In this document: positions 1 to 8,247 of the stretch, one piece after another
Layout of the letters: the number at the start of each line of letters is the position of its first letter
Position numbering within the stretch: position 1 is the stretch's first letter
Source: Calorimonas adulescens
Lineage (GTDB): Bacteria > Bacillota > Thermoanaerobacteria > Thermoanaerobacterales > UBA4877
Direction: 5' to 3'
Assembly (NCBI RefSeq): GCF_008274215.1
Contig: NZ_VTPS01000003.1
Location: 1 to 64,000 of the forward strand
DNA length: 64,000 nt
Translations under genes and position numbers: made by a program
The notes under the pieces: generated by a model
What the model was told of the DNA's origin: nothing
Databases searched by the model: none
The model's input: only the letters and a program-made list of their open reading frames with translations

Positions 1-53
1 GTATAATCTTTGGTGTATAGTTTAGTGTTTTTCATGACTTAATTATACAGCTT

Positions 54-80
54 ATACGGGTACTTCGGTACCCGTATTTG
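54..80 (+). terminator. Hairpin terminator of a gene left of the window
   Basis: A perfect 10-bp stem (54-63 with 68-77) is closed by a TTCG tetraloop and followed by a short, imperfect T-run. It probably ends a + strand gene lying before position 1; no coding sequence is visible upstream in the window. Confidence 0.55.
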
Positions 81-101
81 CTTTTACGCAATAAAAAAAG
101 C

Positions 102-141
102 GCTGTTGCACAATGAACTATTTAGTCCATTGTGCAACAGC
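102..141. repeat. 14-bp inverted repeat resembling insertion-sequence ends
   Basis: Arms 102-115 and 128-141 are perfectly complementary over 14 bp around a 12-base loop. An A-run at 93-99 makes it terminator-like when read on the - strand, yet no - strand gene lies just to its right. The arm begins GCTGTTGCA, a motif I associate with the terminal repeats of some Firmicute insertion sequences, so it may be an element remnant or MITE. This reading is inference. Confidence 0.4.
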
Positions 142-251
142 CCCTTTATTATGGTAATACTGTGGTTTTTGATTTGTTGTTATTCAGTTGTGGTTTATAC
201 TATGATTAAGGTGTATCGTTAAATTATAATTTTAAGTTATGGGGGTCATTT

Positions 252-857
252 ATGGACTTGATAAAACTGGCCGGCAGAAAACCGGATATAATGGACAGCG
301 AGAGGTATTTTAAATCAGCGGTCACTGTGCCTGTTGTAAATATCGACGGAGTTGACCAGATACTCTTTGAGGTAAGGTCAGATACCATAAAGAGGCAGCC
401 TGGTGAGATCAGCTTTCCGGGCGGCGGTATGGAGAAGACCGATTCATGCAGCATGGAAACAGCGATACGAGAGACCACTGAGGAACTGGGTATTTCAAAG
501 GAGGATATTCAGATAATAGCACCCTTAGATATAGTCATCACGCCATTTAATTTAATTATATACCCTTATGTTGGCAGGATATTAAACCCGGGTATCATAA
601 AGCCAAATGCAGACGAGGTGAAAGAGGTCTTTTATGTCCCTATAGATTTTTTTGTAAAAAATAAGCCAAATACATACTATGTAACAGTAAAAGTAGAGCC
701 GACAGCGGATTTTCCATACCATCTTATTCCATATGGGAACAATTACAGGTGGCGTACAGGTCAATACCCGGAACACTTCTACCAGTACAAAGACCATGTT
801 ATATGGGGACTTACAGCCAGGATACTTTTGAATTTTTTGACCCTGTCGGGGATATGA
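252..857 (+). CDS. NUDIX hydrolase, CoA pyrophosphatase-like
   Basis: A 201-residue NUDIX enzyme that probably hydrolyses CoA or a related nucleotide diphosphate in the cytoplasm. The NUDIX box runs from PGGGM (residues 56-60) to RETTEELG (73-80) with the REXXEEXG metal-binding core intact. The first glutamate of the textbook box is replaced by Ser, as I recall also happens in NudL/CoA-pyrophosphatase relatives. The preceding HxGE-like segment RQPGEISFPGG also fits that subfamily. The ATG follows a GGGGG Shine-Dalgarno run by five bases. It stands alone, convergent with spoVT, whose terminator lies just after its stop. The exact substrate cannot be read from sequence. Confidence 0.8.
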   Translation: MDLIKLAGRKPDIMDSERYFKSAVTVPVVNIDGVDQILFEVRSDTIKRQPGEISFPGGGMEKTDSCSMETAIRETTEELGISKEDIQIIAPLDIVITPFNLIIYPYVGRILNPGIIKPNADEVKEVFYVPIDFFVKNKPNTYYVTVKVEPTADFPYHLIPYGNNYRWRTGQYPEHFYQYKDHVIWGLTARILLNFLTLSGI

Positions 858-870
858 GTTTAGATTTACA

Positions 871-892
871 AAAAAGCCCACCATAAGGTGGG
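871..892 (-). terminator. Terminator of spoVT
   Basis: A 6-bp GC-rich stem (877-882 with 887-892) with a 4-base loop is followed, on the - strand, by a run of T (complement of 871-875). It sits directly downstream of the spoVT stop and just past the convergent NUDIX gene. Confidence 0.7.
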
Positions 893-898
893 TAATTA

Positions 899-1453
899 TC
901 AATCCTCCATTTGCTTGCCCAAGAATGATGCAGCAGTTTCTGCCAGCTTTACGTCGGTTTCACTGAGCTGGGTGTTTTCATCCCTGCTGGTTATTATCAC
1001 TGCACCTATGCAGTCACCCCTTGAGATTATTGGAGTTATTACTTGAGATACGGCAACTTTTTCTGGTTCCCCTTCATATAGCGGGATGGTATTACCTTCA
1101 CCTCCCTTTCCAAGCAGTACGGTCTTTTTTGTGTCCATTATTTTTTCTAGTTCCTTGCTTATGGGTTTGTCAAGGTAATCTCTTTTGATACCACCCGATA
1201 CTGCGATAATTGTATCCCCATCTGTTACCAGGACTATATGTTTGGTTGATTGATACAGGGCATCGGAATACTGTTGAGCAAAGTCACTGAGCTCCCCTAT
1301 GGGTGAATATTTTTTCAGTATTATTTCTCCTTCTCTATCTGTGAATATTTCTAAAGGGTCACCCTCCCTGATTCTCAAGGTACGCCTTATCTCTTTGGGT
1401 ATAACTACTCTGCCAAGGTCATCAATTCTTCTTACAATTCCGGTAGCTTTCAA
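899..1453 (-). CDS. spoVT: Stage V sporulation regulator SpoVT
   Basis: A 184-residue AbrB-family transcription factor that tunes sigma-G-dependent genes in the forespore (B. subtilis knowledge). The N-terminal swapped-hairpin DNA-binding domain (about residues 1-50, KATGIVRRIDDLGRVVIPKE) is nearly identical to the Bacillus protein, and the rest is a GAF-like domain. I chose the TTG start at 1453 because a strong AAAGGAGGT lies seven bases upstream and the protein then begins exactly where Bacillus SpoVT begins; the reading frame is open for 36 further codons upstream but lacks family similarity. It is divergent from yabG, another sporulation gene. Confidence 0.95.
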   Translation of the reverse strand: MKATGIVRRIDDLGRVVIPKEIRRTLRIREGDPLEIFTDREGEIILKKYSPIGELSDFAQQYSDALYQSTKHIVLVTDGDTIIAVSGGIKRDYLDKPISKELEKIMDTKKTVLLGKGGEGNTIPLYEGEPEKVAVSQVITPIISRGDCIGAVIITSRDENTQLSETDVKLAETAASFLGKQMED

Positions 1454-1558
1454 GTTAGTAACCTCCTTTAGTTGTATCCTTAAGCTTATCATTATTATTT
1501 TTCCTTTTATGAAAAAATATTCATCAATATGTCTATTAATGGTGTGGGATGGAAAAAG

Positions 1559-1587
1559 CACCTAAAGATATATATTTTCATATTATA
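1559..1587 (+). promoter_or_regulatory. Candidate sigma-K promoter of yabG
   Basis: CACC at 1559-1562 is separated by 16 bases from CATATTATA at 1579-1587, a full match to the sigma-K pattern AC-N16-CATAnnnTA. YabG is sigma-K dependent in B. subtilis, so the promoter class and gene agree. Confidence 0.6.
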
Positions 1588-1619
1588 TCATAGACATATA
1601 TGAAGGGGTGAAGCATTAT

Positions 1620-2477
1620 ATGTTTAAGATTGGGGATATGGTTGTAAGAAAATCGTATAACAGTGATATACTATTTACAGTATGTGGTTACAGGCGACAG
1701 GGCAAGAATGTGATATACAGGATAAAAGGCGCCTGTGTAAGGATAGAGGCTGACGCTTCTGAGGACGACCTCATGCCGGTTGAGAAGACAAGAAAAGAAC
1801 AGTTCACAAAACACTATGACGATATTGTAGAAAGAATAAAACTTCAAATAAAAAAAGAAAGAAATTCAAACACGGGTTTTAGAAGTTTTGGCAGCGAGGG
1901 TGACATATTGAAGAGGCCAGGCCGTGTACTTCACCTGGACGGCGATATAGACTATCTAAAAGAATGCCTTAGCATTTATCGGGAATTAAATATAGATGTG
2001 GTCGGAGTAGAAGTAAGAGAGGAAAAACAACCTGACGTTGTCCTGGAATTATTAAACAGGTATAAACCGGATATACTTGTGATAACAGGCCACGATGCAA
2101 TGAAAAAAGGGGCAGTTGACAGGTTAGACCTTTCCAATTACAAAAATTCAGCGTATTTTGTACAGGCGGTTAAAAAGGCCAGGGAATATGAGCCATCACT
2201 GGATGACCTTGCAATCATTGCAGGTGCATGTCAATCGTGTTATGAGGAGTTGATGGAGGCTGGTGCGAACTATGCCAGCTCGCCTCAGAGAGTCCTTATA
2301 CACTGTCTCGATCCGGTATTTATCTGCGAAAAAATTGCATATACGAAGATCAACGATATTATCAATGCTTCGGATGTTCTTGAAAGGACAATAAGCGGGA
2401 AGGAAGGTATGGGAGGGCTGAATACTCGCGGCAAGTACAGAGAGGGATTGCCAAACTACAGCAAGAGGGTGAATTAG
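1620..2477 (+). CDS. yabG: Sporulation-specific protease YabG
   Basis: A 285-residue peptidase of the YabG (U57) family, which trims spore-coat proteins such as SpoIVA and SafA in the mother cell. The N-terminus (MFKIGDMVVRKSY) closely matches Bacillus YabG (QIGDMVARKSY), and the length is close to the family's 290. The ATG at 1620 is preferred over an in-frame GTG at 1608 because the purine-rich GAAGGGG element is well spaced only for the ATG. It lies downstream of a candidate sigma-K promoter and divergent from spoVT. The gene upstream of veg in Bacillus is also yabG, so local synteny supports the call. Confidence 0.95.
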   Translation: MFKIGDMVVRKSYNSDILFTVCGYRRQGKNVIYRIKGACVRIEADASEDDLMPVEKTRKEQFTKHYDDIVERIKLQIKKERNSNTGFRSFGSEGDILKRPGRVLHLDGDIDYLKECLSIYRELNIDVVGVEVREEKQPDVVLELLNRYKPDILVITGHDAMKKGAVDRLDLSNYKNSAYFVQAVKKAREYEPSLDDLAIIAGACQSCYEELMEAGANYASSPQRVLIHCLDPVFICEKIAYTKINDIINASDVLERTISGKEGMGGLNTRGKYREGLPNYSKRVN

Positions 2478-2593
2478 AATATATAAAAAAATAAAGATAA
2501 CTAGAGAACGGTTATAATTATATGAGAAGATACTGAAAAAATATTTATAAATGGCAATTGACAAGTTTTTAAGATGGGTATATAATATTTAAC

Positions 2594-2622
2594 TTGACAT
2601 TAGCCACCCTAAATGTTAAAAT
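2594..2622 (+). promoter_or_regulatory. Strong sigma-A promoter of veg
   Basis: TTGACA at 2594-2599, a 17-base spacer and TAAAAT at 2617-2622 preceded by TG give a near-consensus extended -10 promoter. Veg is known for a very strong vegetative promoter in B. subtilis. The promoter overlaps the most upstream ATG of the open frame (2613), which therefore cannot be the start. Confidence 0.8.
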
Positions 2623-2654
2623 ATTATAAAAGATGTCTTAGAGGGGTGGTAGAT

Positions 2655-2915
2655 TTGTCTGACAAGAATGCCCTTATGGAGATTAAAAAGGTTATTGACA
2701 GACACATTGGAGAGAGGGTTAGACTCAAGACTAACGGAGGACGAAAGAAAACCATAATCAGAGAAGGCATACTTGAAGAGACTTACCCAAGCATTTTTAT
2801 AGTTAAAATAGAAATGGATAACTCAGTTAGGCGCATTTCTTATAGCTACTCCGACATTTTGACAGAGACTGTTGAACTTAGCTTATGCAGCAATTTAAAT
2901 AAAGAATGTGTTTAA
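2655..2915 (+). CDS. veg: Veg protein
   Basis: An 86-residue small conserved protein; in B. subtilis Veg stimulates biofilm matrix genes by opposing SinR. The core ([32 protein letters not shown]) is highly conserved and the length equals the Bacillus protein. The TTG at 2655 is chosen because GAGGGGTGG lies just upstream, the length is then right, and an ATG at 2613 lies inside the promoter. It follows yabG as in Bacillus and ends in its own terminator. Confidence 0.93.
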   Translation: MSDKNALMEIKKVIDRHIGERVRLKTNGGRKKTIIREGILEETYPSIFIVKIEMDNSVRRISYSYSDILTETVELSLCSNLNKECV

Positions 2916-2940
2916 AAAACCGGGTTTGCCTCGGTTTTTT
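2914..2940 (+). terminator. Terminator of veg
   Basis: An A-run plus CCG (2914-2922) pairs with CGG plus a T-run (2932-2940) around a nine-base loop, immediately after the veg stop codon. The T-run serves both stem and tail. Confidence 0.75.
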
Positions 2941-3012
2941 AAATTTTTATCATATTTTCCCTCCCGGGGTTATATCTATATATTAATGAGAAATGCTTGG
3001 GAGGGAATTCTT

Positions 3013-4533
3013 ATGTCTATAGATGCTGTCAGTGACGCCATTAAACTGGATAGGCTGATAAAGAAGTGGGATGTACAGGTCATGGCAACGAGCGATGTAC
3101 TGGTACCGGATGTCAAGCCCGATGTGGAAGAGATTATAGGGGTGGATTGTAAACTTATAATTGATGACGGCGAAGTGGCTAACGGCAGGATATTGATAGA
3201 GGGAAGGGTCCTGACCCGTGTTTTATATGCCACGGCTCAGGAGGACAGGCCTGTTGCTGGTATGGACGCCGTGATTGAATTCAGCCACTATTTTGATGCG
3301 ACCGATGTTGACGAAGATGTGACAGTACGAGCCAGGGGATATGTGGAGCATACAGACTGCGATGTGATAAACAGCAGAAAACTTCAGTTAAAGCATGTTA
3401 TAAATTTAAGCCTATCCATAGGCAAGGAGGAGAGTATCAATGCTGTCACATCGATTGAACTGGATGATGTAATGTGCAAGAACAGTGGTATAAGGGCGAG
3501 GCATATGGTCGGCGAGGGCTCTTCAGAGACAATAGTAAGGGAGGATATAAACCTCGGCGAGGATGTGGTTGTACGGGACATACTTTATTCTGATGTAACA
3601 GTGACAAACCTGGGAATGCAGCTTTCTGACAACAAGGTTCTTGTGGAAGGTACATTGAGTGTCGACCTTATATATTTAGAAGATACTGAAGGCGTAAAAT
3701 ATGACTCATATAGCACAGAACTGGGTTTTACACATTATGTAGATGTAGACGGCGTTCAGGCGTATATGTTTCCAGAAGTGGAGTGTGTTGTTGAGGAGGT
3801 CAGTGCTGACCCTAAGGATAGTGGCACGGTGAACATAGAGGCTGTCCTGAATGTCAGGGTTAAGGTGTATGAGGAAGAAGAAAAGACTTTAATAGTAGAC
3901 GCATATAGTCTTTCGAGAAATATCAGGGGGAATCAGGGCAGTTTTGCTGTTTTAAGTGAGGCATTCAGGTCAAACACACAGCTTAGCCTGAGGGACACTG
4001 TAGAACTGTCCAGAGATGCTAAACATATACTTCTGGTAAGGGGCCAGGCCCAGGCAGGTGAATATGAGTTTTCCGGCAACAGGTTATACATAGACGGTTT
4101 ATTATTGGTAAGGGTATATTACATAACCGAATCCGGTCTTGCGTGTGATATGGCAGAAATGCCATTCAGGCATGTGGTGGATTCTGATGAATTAAAGGAT
4201 GATGACAAGCTTGACGTGCGGTTTAATGTATCCCACATCGCATATACCTTAAATGGCAATGCTGTGGACATCAGATATACCGTTGACTGCAATCTTAAGG
4301 TATACAGGGAGAACAGGTTCATTTATCTATTATCGGTAGAAGAGTCAGATGAGGAAACCCTGCCTGAGCCAGCCAGTATAACCGTATATGTGGTCGGAAA
4401 GGGAGAGACACTCTGGGACGTTGCCAAGAGATACAGGACCACCATAGAAAAGATCAAAGGTATAAATGAGCTAGAAGAGGAGATATTGAATGAAGGAGAC
4501 AAACTCCTGATCTTGAAAGAAATTAAGCCGTAA
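3013..4533 (+). CDS. SipL-like spore coat morphogenesis protein (SPOCS/DUF3794 + LysM)
   Basis: A 506-residue protein with repeated DUF3794 (SPOCS) segments and a single C-terminal LysM domain (about residues 456-506, GETLWDVAKRYRTT). This layout is that of clostridial SipL, which binds SpoIVA and anchors the coat to the forespore; Bacillus SafA instead has an N-terminal LysM. The ATG at 3013 follows a GGGAGGG site; the frame is open further upstream but that part overlaps veg's terminator. A TCATATT at 2950-2956 could be a sigma-E -35 element, although the -10 match is poor. It lies next to yabG, whose protease acts on coat proteins. Confidence 0.85.
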   Translation: MSIDAVSDAIKLDRLIKKWDVQVMATSDVLVPDVKPDVEEIIGVDCKLIIDDGEVANGRILIEGRVLTRVLYATAQEDRPVAGMDAVIEFSHYFDATDVDEDVTVRARGYVEHTDCDVINSRKLQLKHVINLSLSIGKEESINAVTSIELDDVMCKNSGIRARHMVGEGSSETIVREDINLGEDVVVRDILYSDVTVTNLGMQLSDNKVLVEGTLSVDLIYLEDTEGVKYDSYSTELGFTHYVDVDGVQAYMFPEVECVVEEVSADPKDSGTVNIEAVLNVRVKVYEEEEKTLIVDAYSLSRNIRGNQGSFAVLSEAFRSNTQLSLRDTVELSRDAKHILLVRGQAQAGEYEFSGNRLYIDGLLLVRVYYITESGLACDMAEMPFRHVVDSDELKDDDKLDVRFNVSHIAYTLNGNAVDIRYTVDCNLKVYRENRFIYLLSVEESDEETLPEPASITVYVVGKGETLWDVAKRYRTTIEKIKGINELEEEILNEGDKLLILKEIKP

Positions 4534-4915
4534 TAGAACTTTATTATTGTAAATGCAAGAATCTTCGTGTAGAATTATAGTAAATATAAAATGATAGGGA
4601 CAAACCATCTAAACAGTATTGCTAATGGGATGGAATAGGAAGGATTTCATCCCAACATTCTGTGGAATATGAGGTGGTTTTTTGTGGCACGAAATTTGCT
4701 TGTATATTGAATATAAATGATAATTGTAAAAGAGGGGGGAGTATCAACACAAGTCTTATATTGTCACACACTTACCTGTATAAGTGTTTCTATTATCCTG
4801 CTGCTTAAATATTTTGCTGGGAAGATTGTAGAAGATTTTAGCTTATAAAAAGGGGCGTGTTGATTATTTGAGCTTTTGCTAAAATTAAAAAACAAGAAGG
4901 GGAGGTAATGGACGA
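4534..4915 (+). other. 382-base leader before oppA with nested stems
   Basis: No gene is evident. An outer pairing AACCATC (about 4603-4609) with GGTGGTT (about 4673-4679) followed by T-run 4678-4683, and an inner GGGATG/CATCCC pair (about 4627-4653), suggest a terminator for the sipL-like gene. A second 7-bp stem (4768-4774 with 4781-4787) lies further on. The last part is an AT-rich leader with a GGGGAGG site before the oppA ATG. Confidence 0.4.
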
Positions 4916-6562
4916 ATGAAGAGGACTTTAATCATAGGCCTGGCCATTATCATGGTATTATCTTTAGTGGCGGGTTGCAGCACAGGCGGACAGCAACAAA
5001 AACAGCAAGGCCAGGGGGAAAATAATGGCACTTCCAATGAGGTGGTCATACGCTATAACATGGGTACAGAACCCCAGACGATAGACCCGGCGCTCAACAG
5101 TGCCCTCGATGGTGCTGAGGTAATCCTGCATGTGTTTGAGGGGTTGACCACCCTGGATGAAAATTCTAAGGCGAAACCTGGCATAGCAAAGAGTTGGGAG
5201 ATCTCTGATGACGGGTTGACAATCACATTCCACCTGCGGGATGCAAAGTGGTCTGATGGCAAGCCGGTTACAGCCGGTGACTTTGCCTATGCATGGACAA
5301 GGGCTTTAGACCCTAAGACTGCGTCCAGCTATGCCTATCAGTTGTATTTCATAAAGAATGCTGAAAAATTCAACCTTGGCGAGGCGAGTGCGGAGGACCT
5401 TGGCGTAAAGGTCATTGACGATAAAACCCTTGAGGTCACGCTGGAAAATCCTACACCTTTTATTATGGAGCTTTTTGCCTTTATGACCTATATGCCGGTA
5501 AGGAAAGATATCATAGAGGCACATCCTGATGACTGGACACAGAATCCTGAGACGTATATAGGTGACGGCGCTTTTAAGCTGGCTGAATGGAACCATAATG
5601 ACTCTATAGTTCTGGTCAAGAATGAGAACTACTGGGATGCTGAAAATATAAAACCCGATAAATTAGTGTTTACCATGATTTCTGAACCAGCTACAGAACT
5701 GTCTGCCTTTGAGAGTGGAGATTTAGATTTTGGTGATAATCCGCCGTCTACCGAGCTGGAAAGATTAAAGCAGGAGGGAGTGTTAAAGGAATACCCGTTG
5801 CTCTCTACCTATGCATATGTATTTAATACAAAGAGGGCACCCTTTGACAATCCTAAGGTAAGGAAGGCATTCTCTTTAGCCATAGACAGAAAGGCAATAG
5901 TAGACCAGATCGCAAAGGGTGGTCAGCCTTTGGCGGCAGCGTGGGTACCCTATGGCATGCCTGACGCAAAACCAGGTGAGGATTTCAGAAAAGTTGGTGG
6001 CGACTATTTTGACCCCACCAAGGCCAATGTAGAAGAGGCAAAGAAGCTTCTTGCAGAGGCAGGATATCCTGATGGCAAGGGTCTTCCGGAGATCACACTG
6101 CTCTATAATACCAGTGAAAGCCACAAGGCAATAGCCGAGGCGCTGCAGGAGATGTGGAAGCAAAACCTGGGGGTAGACGTGAAGATAGCCAATCAAGAGT
6201 GGCAGGTCTTTTTAGCTACCAGGCGACAGACCCATGACTATCAGATTGCAAGATGGGGATGGGTTTCAGACTATATAGATCCAATGGGCTTTTTAGACAT
6301 GCTTCAGACTGGAATGGGTAACAACGACGCTCAGTATTCCAATCCTCAGTTCGACGAGATGATAAGGAAATCCAAGACGGCAAAGACATCCGAGGAGAGG
6401 ATGCAGTATCTCCACAAGGCAGAGGACATTCTCATGGATGATGCTGTTGTAATGCCAATATATTTCTATATAAACTATGTTGTGGTTGATCCTAAGCTCC
6501 AGGGTTATATAGTTGACCCGCTTGGGTATGTATATTTCCATCATGCTTATTTTGCAAAGTAA
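4916..6562 (+). CDS. Oligopeptide ABC transporter substrate-binding lipoprotein (OppA-like)
   Basis: A 548-residue extracellular solute-binding protein of family 5, expected to capture oligopeptides at the outer face of the membrane. A lipoprotein signal peptide ends at LVAGC (Cys21), and the SBP_bac_5 fold fills the rest (for example GDFAYAWTRALDPKT and FSLAIDRKAIV). GGGGAGG precedes the ATG by about eleven bases. No permease or ATPase gene is next to it, so it must share a transporter encoded elsewhere. It is closely related to the - strand protein at 9742-11385, suggesting duplication. Two strong terminators follow it, so it is a single-gene unit. Confidence 0.9.
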   Translation: MKRTLIIGLAIIMVLSLVAGCSTGGQQQKQQGQGENNGTSNEVVIRYNMGTEPQTIDPALNSALDGAEVILHVFEGLTTLDENSKAKPGIAKSWEISDDGLTITFHLRDAKWSDGKPVTAGDFAYAWTRALDPKTASSYAYQLYFIKNAEKFNLGEASAEDLGVKVIDDKTLEVTLENPTPFIMELFAFMTYMPVRKDIIEAHPDDWTQNPETYIGDGAFKLAEWNHNDSIVLVKNENYWDAENIKPDKLVFTMISEPATELSAFESGDLDFGDNPPSTELERLKQEGVLKEYPLLSTYAYVFNTKRAPFDNPKVRKAFSLAIDRKAIVDQIAKGGQPLAAAWVPYGMPDAKPGEDFRKVGGDYFDPTKANVEEAKKLLAEAGYPDGKGLPEITLLYNTSESHKAIAEALQEMWKQNLGVDVKIANQEWQVFLATRRQTHDYQIARWGWVSDYIDPMGFLDMLQTGMGNNDAQYSNPQFDEMIRKSKTAKTSEERMQYLHKAEDILMDDAVVMPIYFYINYVVVDPKLQGYIVDPLGYVYFHHAYFAK

Positions 6563-6583
6563 TAGAGAGAGCACAGATATGAC

Positions 6584-6656
6584 AAAAAACGGTTTGGAAA
6601 CAAACCGTTTTTTGTACCGCTATTCAAAATTTTACCGTCTGTAAGACGGTTTTTCT
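6584..6656 (+). terminator. Tandem terminators of oppA
   Basis: The first hairpin is a perfect 13-bp stem (6584-6596 with 6601-6613) with a GAAA loop and built-in T-run. The second is a 7-bp stem (6634-6640 with 6644-6650) followed by TTTTCT. Two in series imply tight isolation of the highly expressed binding-protein gene from ispE. Confidence 0.88.
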
Positions 6657-6657
6657 A

Positions 6658-6686
6658 TTTACACGGGTTTATTAAAGTCTTATAAT
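6658..6686 (+). promoter_or_regulatory. Sigma-A promoter of the ispE operon
   Basis: TTTACA at 6658-6663, 17-base spacer, TATAAT at 6681-6686; it begins directly after the second oppA terminator and 43 bases before the ispE start. Confidence 0.75.
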
Positions 6687-6728
6687 TATAGTCAGTGTAA
6701 CAATTTTTTATATATTAAGAGGTGCTGA

Positions 6729-7571
6729 ATGTTTTTAAGAGCAAATGCAAAGATAAACCTTTTTCTGGATGTCATAGGGACAAGGGACGATGGCTATCAT
6801 GATATAGTGACAGTTATGCACACTATTGGTCTACATGATACGGTATACATTAAACCTATATTTAAAAAAATTAATGTTGATATGCTTGATATGCCAAAGG
6901 AGTTGAATCTTGCATATAAAGCAGCATGTGCCCTCAGAGGCAAAAGAGACAACCTGGGTGCCTATATAAAGATTAGAAAGCGCATCCCAATTGGGTCGGG
7001 CATGGGCGGCGGCAGTTCAGATGCGGCACAGGTATTGATAGGGCTCAACAAGCTGTGGCGCCTTAACAAGACAGATGAAGAACTTATGGAAATTGCTGCG
7101 TCTATAGGCAGCGACGTACCATTTTTTATTAAAGGAGGAATGGCACTGGCAGAGGGGAGGGGGGAGAGGATAACACCGTTAGATCCTATCGATCTGGATG
7201 TCCTGATTGTAAAGCCAAAAGAGTCTATTTCAACGAGGAAGATATACAGTATACTTGATAATGTAAGTTATTCTCATGGCGATATCGACGGCTTTCTGGA
7301 GAATTGCCATACCGGTGATCCTGTAAAAATCGCCAGGTATATGGATAATGTGCTGGAGGCTGCAGCTCATAGTATTCTCCCATCTATTGAAAAAATCAAA
7401 AGGGACCTTGAAGAGAATGGGGCTGTAAAAGCCATGATGACCGGAGGCGGTTCTGCGGTTTTCGGTGTGTTTACCGATAGGACTGTCTTGATGAATGCAT
7501 ACAAAAAATTAAAGCTCAATTATCCTTTTGTATATTATACTAAAACTGTTGGGTGGGATATGAATGGATAA
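6729..7571 (+). CDS. ispE: 4-diphosphocytidyl-2-C-methyl-D-erythritol kinase
   Basis: A 280-residue GHMP kinase that phosphorylates CDP-methylerythritol in the MEP isoprenoid pathway. It shows the N-terminal NAKINLFLDV motif with DGYH at about residues 21-24, the ATP-binding glycine loop PIGSGMGGGSSDAA (87-100), and the C-terminal MMTGGGSAVFG motif. An AGAGGTG site lies five bases before the ATG. It is first of a three-gene operon and overlaps the GntR gene by eight bases. Confidence 0.95.
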   Translation: MFLRANAKINLFLDVIGTRDDGYHDIVTVMHTIGLHDTVYIKPIFKKINVDMLDMPKELNLAYKAACALRGKRDNLGAYIKIRKRIPIGSGMGGGSSDAAQVLIGLNKLWRLNKTDEELMEIAASIGSDVPFFIKGGMALAEGRGERITPLDPIDLDVLIVKPKESISTRKIYSILDNVSYSHGDIDGFLENCHTGDPVKIARYMDNVLEAAAHSILPSIEKIKRDLEENGAVKAMMTGGGSAVFGVFTDRTVLMNAYKKLKLNYPFVYYTKTVGWDMNG

Positions 7572-8229
7572 TTTTAATCCGATAGAAACCTATAAGCCAT
7601 TGAGAGACCTTGTCTTTGAATATATGAAGGAAGGTATAATATCGGGAGAATTTAAACCGGGTCAGAGATTGATGGAGGTTCAGCTCGCATCAAAACTAGG
7701 AGTAAGTCGTACACCTATCAGAGAGGCTATAAGAAAGCTTGAACTGGAAGGCCTTGTGATTATGATGCCGAGGAAGGGTGCATATGTTTCCGACCTTTCG
7801 CAGAAGGATATCCTTGAGGTCTTTGAAGTGAGGACGGCCTTAGAAGGCCTGGCCGCAGCCCTCGCTGCTGAGCGTATGTCCAATGATGAGATCCGTATGC
7901 TGACAGATATTATGGAAAATTTTAAAGACTATGTGGATAAAAGCGATGAAAATGGTATAATAGAGGCAGATACTGAGTTTCATAATCTTATATTTCAGTC
8001 TACCAGGAATGATAAGTTAATACAGATAAACAATAACCTGCAGGAACAGCTTAAAAGGTTCAGGATAAAATACCTTGAGGCATATAAGAGGCCAAACAAG
8101 CTGATACCTGAGCATGAAAGGATTGTAGAGGCCATTAAAAAACGTACTCCTGAAACTGCAAGAAAAGCTGCAGAAAGACACTTGGAATCTACACAGGAGG
8201 ATTTTGTGAGATCGCTCAGTAAAATATAA
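7564..8229 (+). CDS. GntR/FadR-family transcriptional regulator
   Basis: A 221-residue repressor with an N-terminal winged helix (about residues 10-75; helix-turn-helix around LASKLGVSRTPIREAIRKL) and a C-terminal all-helical FCD ligand domain (about 80-210). FCD regulators usually sense organic acids, but the ligand is not readable here. It overlaps the end of ispE by eight bases, so the two are translationally coupled. As I recall, the ispE-gntR pairing recurs in related Clostridia; whether it controls isoprenoid genes is unknown. Confidence 0.88.
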   Translation: MDNFNPIETYKPLRDLVFEYMKEGIISGEFKPGQRLMEVQLASKLGVSRTPIREAIRKLELEGLVIMMPRKGAYVSDLSQKDILEVFEVRTALEGLAAALAAERMSNDEIRMLTDIMENFKDYVDKSDENGIIEADTEFHNLIFQSTRNDKLIQINNNLQEQLKRFRIKYLEAYKRPNKLIPEHERIVEAIKKRTPETARKAAERHLESTQEDFVRSLSKI

Positions 8230-8247
8230 CAGTTGAGGGTGGATGCT

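Noticed and set aside
2613-2654. ATG at 2613 as the start of veg
   Set aside because: It lies between the -35 and -10 of a strong promoter, and the protein would be longer than the 86-residue family length; the TTG at 2655 has a proper ribosome-binding site.
4603-4683. T-box or riboswitch upstream of oppA
   Set aside because: Nested stems are present, but the conserved T-box sequence and specifier features are absent; a plain terminator explains the pattern.
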